From assembly GCA_002313925.1 (NCBI GenBank), contig DCAZ01000042.1, positions 1 to 15,047 of the forward strand: a DNA stretch of 15,047 nucleotides. Reading direction: 5' to 3'. Both the position numbers and the translations under genes were made by a program. The notes under the pieces were generated by a model. That model made no database searches. It had not been told where the DNA came from and was given only the letters and a program-made list of their open reading frames with translations. Origin of the DNA: Gemmatimonadales bacterium UBA1120 (GTDB taxonomy: Bacteria > Gemmatimonadota > Gemmatimonadetes > Longimicrobiales > Gaopeijiaceae). Shown piece after piece: positions 14,258 through 15,047 of this stretch (position 1 is its first letter; each line of letters opens with the position of its first letter).

Positions 14258-15047
14258 CTAGGCTGCTGTACCGTCGGTAATTTCTGACTGTTTCTCTATG
14301 AATGAAAAAATCTTTTTCTCGGTGAGCTCTCGTTTGAGCATTTCGAGCTGACCTGACTTTTGAAGGGTCGCGTAAATGTTTTCCGTTGTGCTATCATTAG
14401 CTTCTGCGATTTCTGTGATTCGAGCATCGACTTCTTCGTCGGTTGCCGTTAACGACTGAGTTTCAGCGATCTTTTCTAAGATAAGAATACGCTTCACAGC
14501 TTTCTCAGCTTCTGGTCGAATTGAATCTTGTACATCCTTGAGTTTGTCAGGCTCTAAGTTCTTCGACTCTTCGCCAATAACTCCGTCTATATAGCGGTCA
14601 ACCATTGACACTGGAATATCAAAAGGATTGGCCTCGACCAAAAGATCGAGTAGACGACCTCTCACTACCGCTTCAGCCTGATTGCCAGCTTCTTTCTGTA
14701 GGTCATCGTGTACACCTGCCTTCAGATCATCCAGCGTTTCGAATTCACCAGCCTGTTTGGCAAGATCATCCCCTAATTCGGGCAGTTCTAATTCTTTGCG
14801 GCCCAAAAACGTAAGCTCGATACGCTCTAGATCTCCTCGGCGGTCCTCGTCGGGAAAATCATCGGGAAAGGAGATGTCAAACTCTCCTTTCTCATTTAAT
14901 TCAAGACCTTTGATTGCTACTTCAATGTCAGGAAGTGCGTCTCCCTGGCCTAAGATGAACTCGTATTCCCGGCCTTCATCTGATTGATCACCATCCAATC
15001 TTCTGATGTTGACAGAGACGAGATTGCCGTCTTCCGGAGAACCTGTT
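14258..15047 (-). CDS. tig: Trigger factor, C-terminal part (5' end outside window)
   Basis: Ribosome-associated chaperone that shelters nascent chains at the exit tunnel and has peptidyl-prolyl isomerase activity. The frame is open to the window edge, so the ribosome-binding N-terminal domain is missing. The visible part begins in the FKBP-like isomerase domain (SPEDGNLVSVNIRR..., EYEFILGQGDALPDIEVAIKGLELNEKGEF, ISFPDDFPDEDRRGD). It then enters the C-terminal helical chaperone domain with the family block RKELELPELGDDLAKQAGEFETLDDLKAGV and charged, helix-rich sequence to the TAG at 14258. The TTG at 14998 that could be read as a start is internal, because codons upstream continue the domain. 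The position just before clpP and clpX is the classical tig-clpP-clpX order. Confidence 0.92.
   Translation of the reverse strand, partial: TGSPEDGNLVSVNIRRLDGDQSDEGREYEFILGQGDALPDIEVAIKGLELNEKGEFDISFPDDFPDEDRRGDLERIELTFLGRKELELPELGDDLAKQAGEFETLDDLKAGVHDDLQKEAGNQAEAVVRGRLLDLLVEANPFDIPVSMVDRYIDGVIGEESKNLEPDKLKDVQDSIRPEAEKAVKRILILEKIAETQSLTATDEEVDARITEIAEANDSTTENIYATLQKSGQLEMLKRELTEKKIFSFIEKQSEITDGTAA

Noticed and set aside
14996..14998. TTG as a start codon for the trigger-factor frame
   Set aside because: The codons upstream to the window edge stay open and continue the isomerase domain, so the gene is simply cut by the window.

Overview
This window is a compact piece of a bacterial chromosome, about half GC by eye, with no rRNA, tRNA, insertion sequence, phage gene or CRISPR array visible. 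It consists of two gene arrays that converge at about 9.1 kb. Nearly every gene is a recognisable core gene, and base composition and style look uniform. The gene content (HslUV, TrmFO, a Fis-type sigma-54 activator, Lon/ClpXP/trigger factor) rules out Archaea. The topA-trmFO-xerC-hslV-hslU order is shared with Firmicutes and several other phyla. The linker helix of the sigma-54 activator resembles, from memory, regulators of the Bacteroidota/Gemmatimonadota (FCB) group. My best guess is an uncultured Gemmatimonadota-like or other FCB bacterium, held with low to moderate confidence.

Left array, read rightwards (1-9081): the C-terminal end of DNA topoisomerase I (topA, cut by the window edge), trmFO (folate-dependent tRNA m5U54 methylation), a XerC/XerD-type tyrosine recombinase, hslV and hslU (ATP-dependent peptidase and unfoldase), argF (ornithine carbamoyltransferase), gcvT (glycine cleavage T protein), a mogA/moaB-family molybdopterin adenylyltransferase, and a sigma-54-dependent activator with a degenerate receiver domain. 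Four junctions are 4-base stop/start overlaps: topA/trmFO, hslV/hslU, argF/gcvT and mog/activator. The only sizeable gap is 131 bp before hslV, which holds a possible promoter and inverted repeats.

Right array, read leftwards (15047-9136): trigger factor (tig, 5' end cut off), clpP, clpX, lon and engB/ysxC. This is the widespread tig-clpP-clpX-lon cluster, with lon and engB overlapping by 4 bases. The clpX-lon gap (135-183 bp, depending on the lon start) contains a hairpin plus T-run that would terminate transcription on the plus strand, opposite to both neighbouring genes, and a second inverted repeat.

Together the genes serve protein quality control (trigger factor folds nascent chains; ClpXP, Lon and HslUV degrade damaged or regulatory proteins), chromosome topology and dimer resolution (TopA, Xer), tRNA modification and ribosome assembly (TrmFO, EngB), and metabolism (ArgF, GcvT, Mog). 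I did not find a convincing undescribed system. The most interesting points are the phosphorylation-deficient sigma-54 activator coupled to mog, the HslV propeptide, and the unexplained intergenic structures next to hslV and lon.
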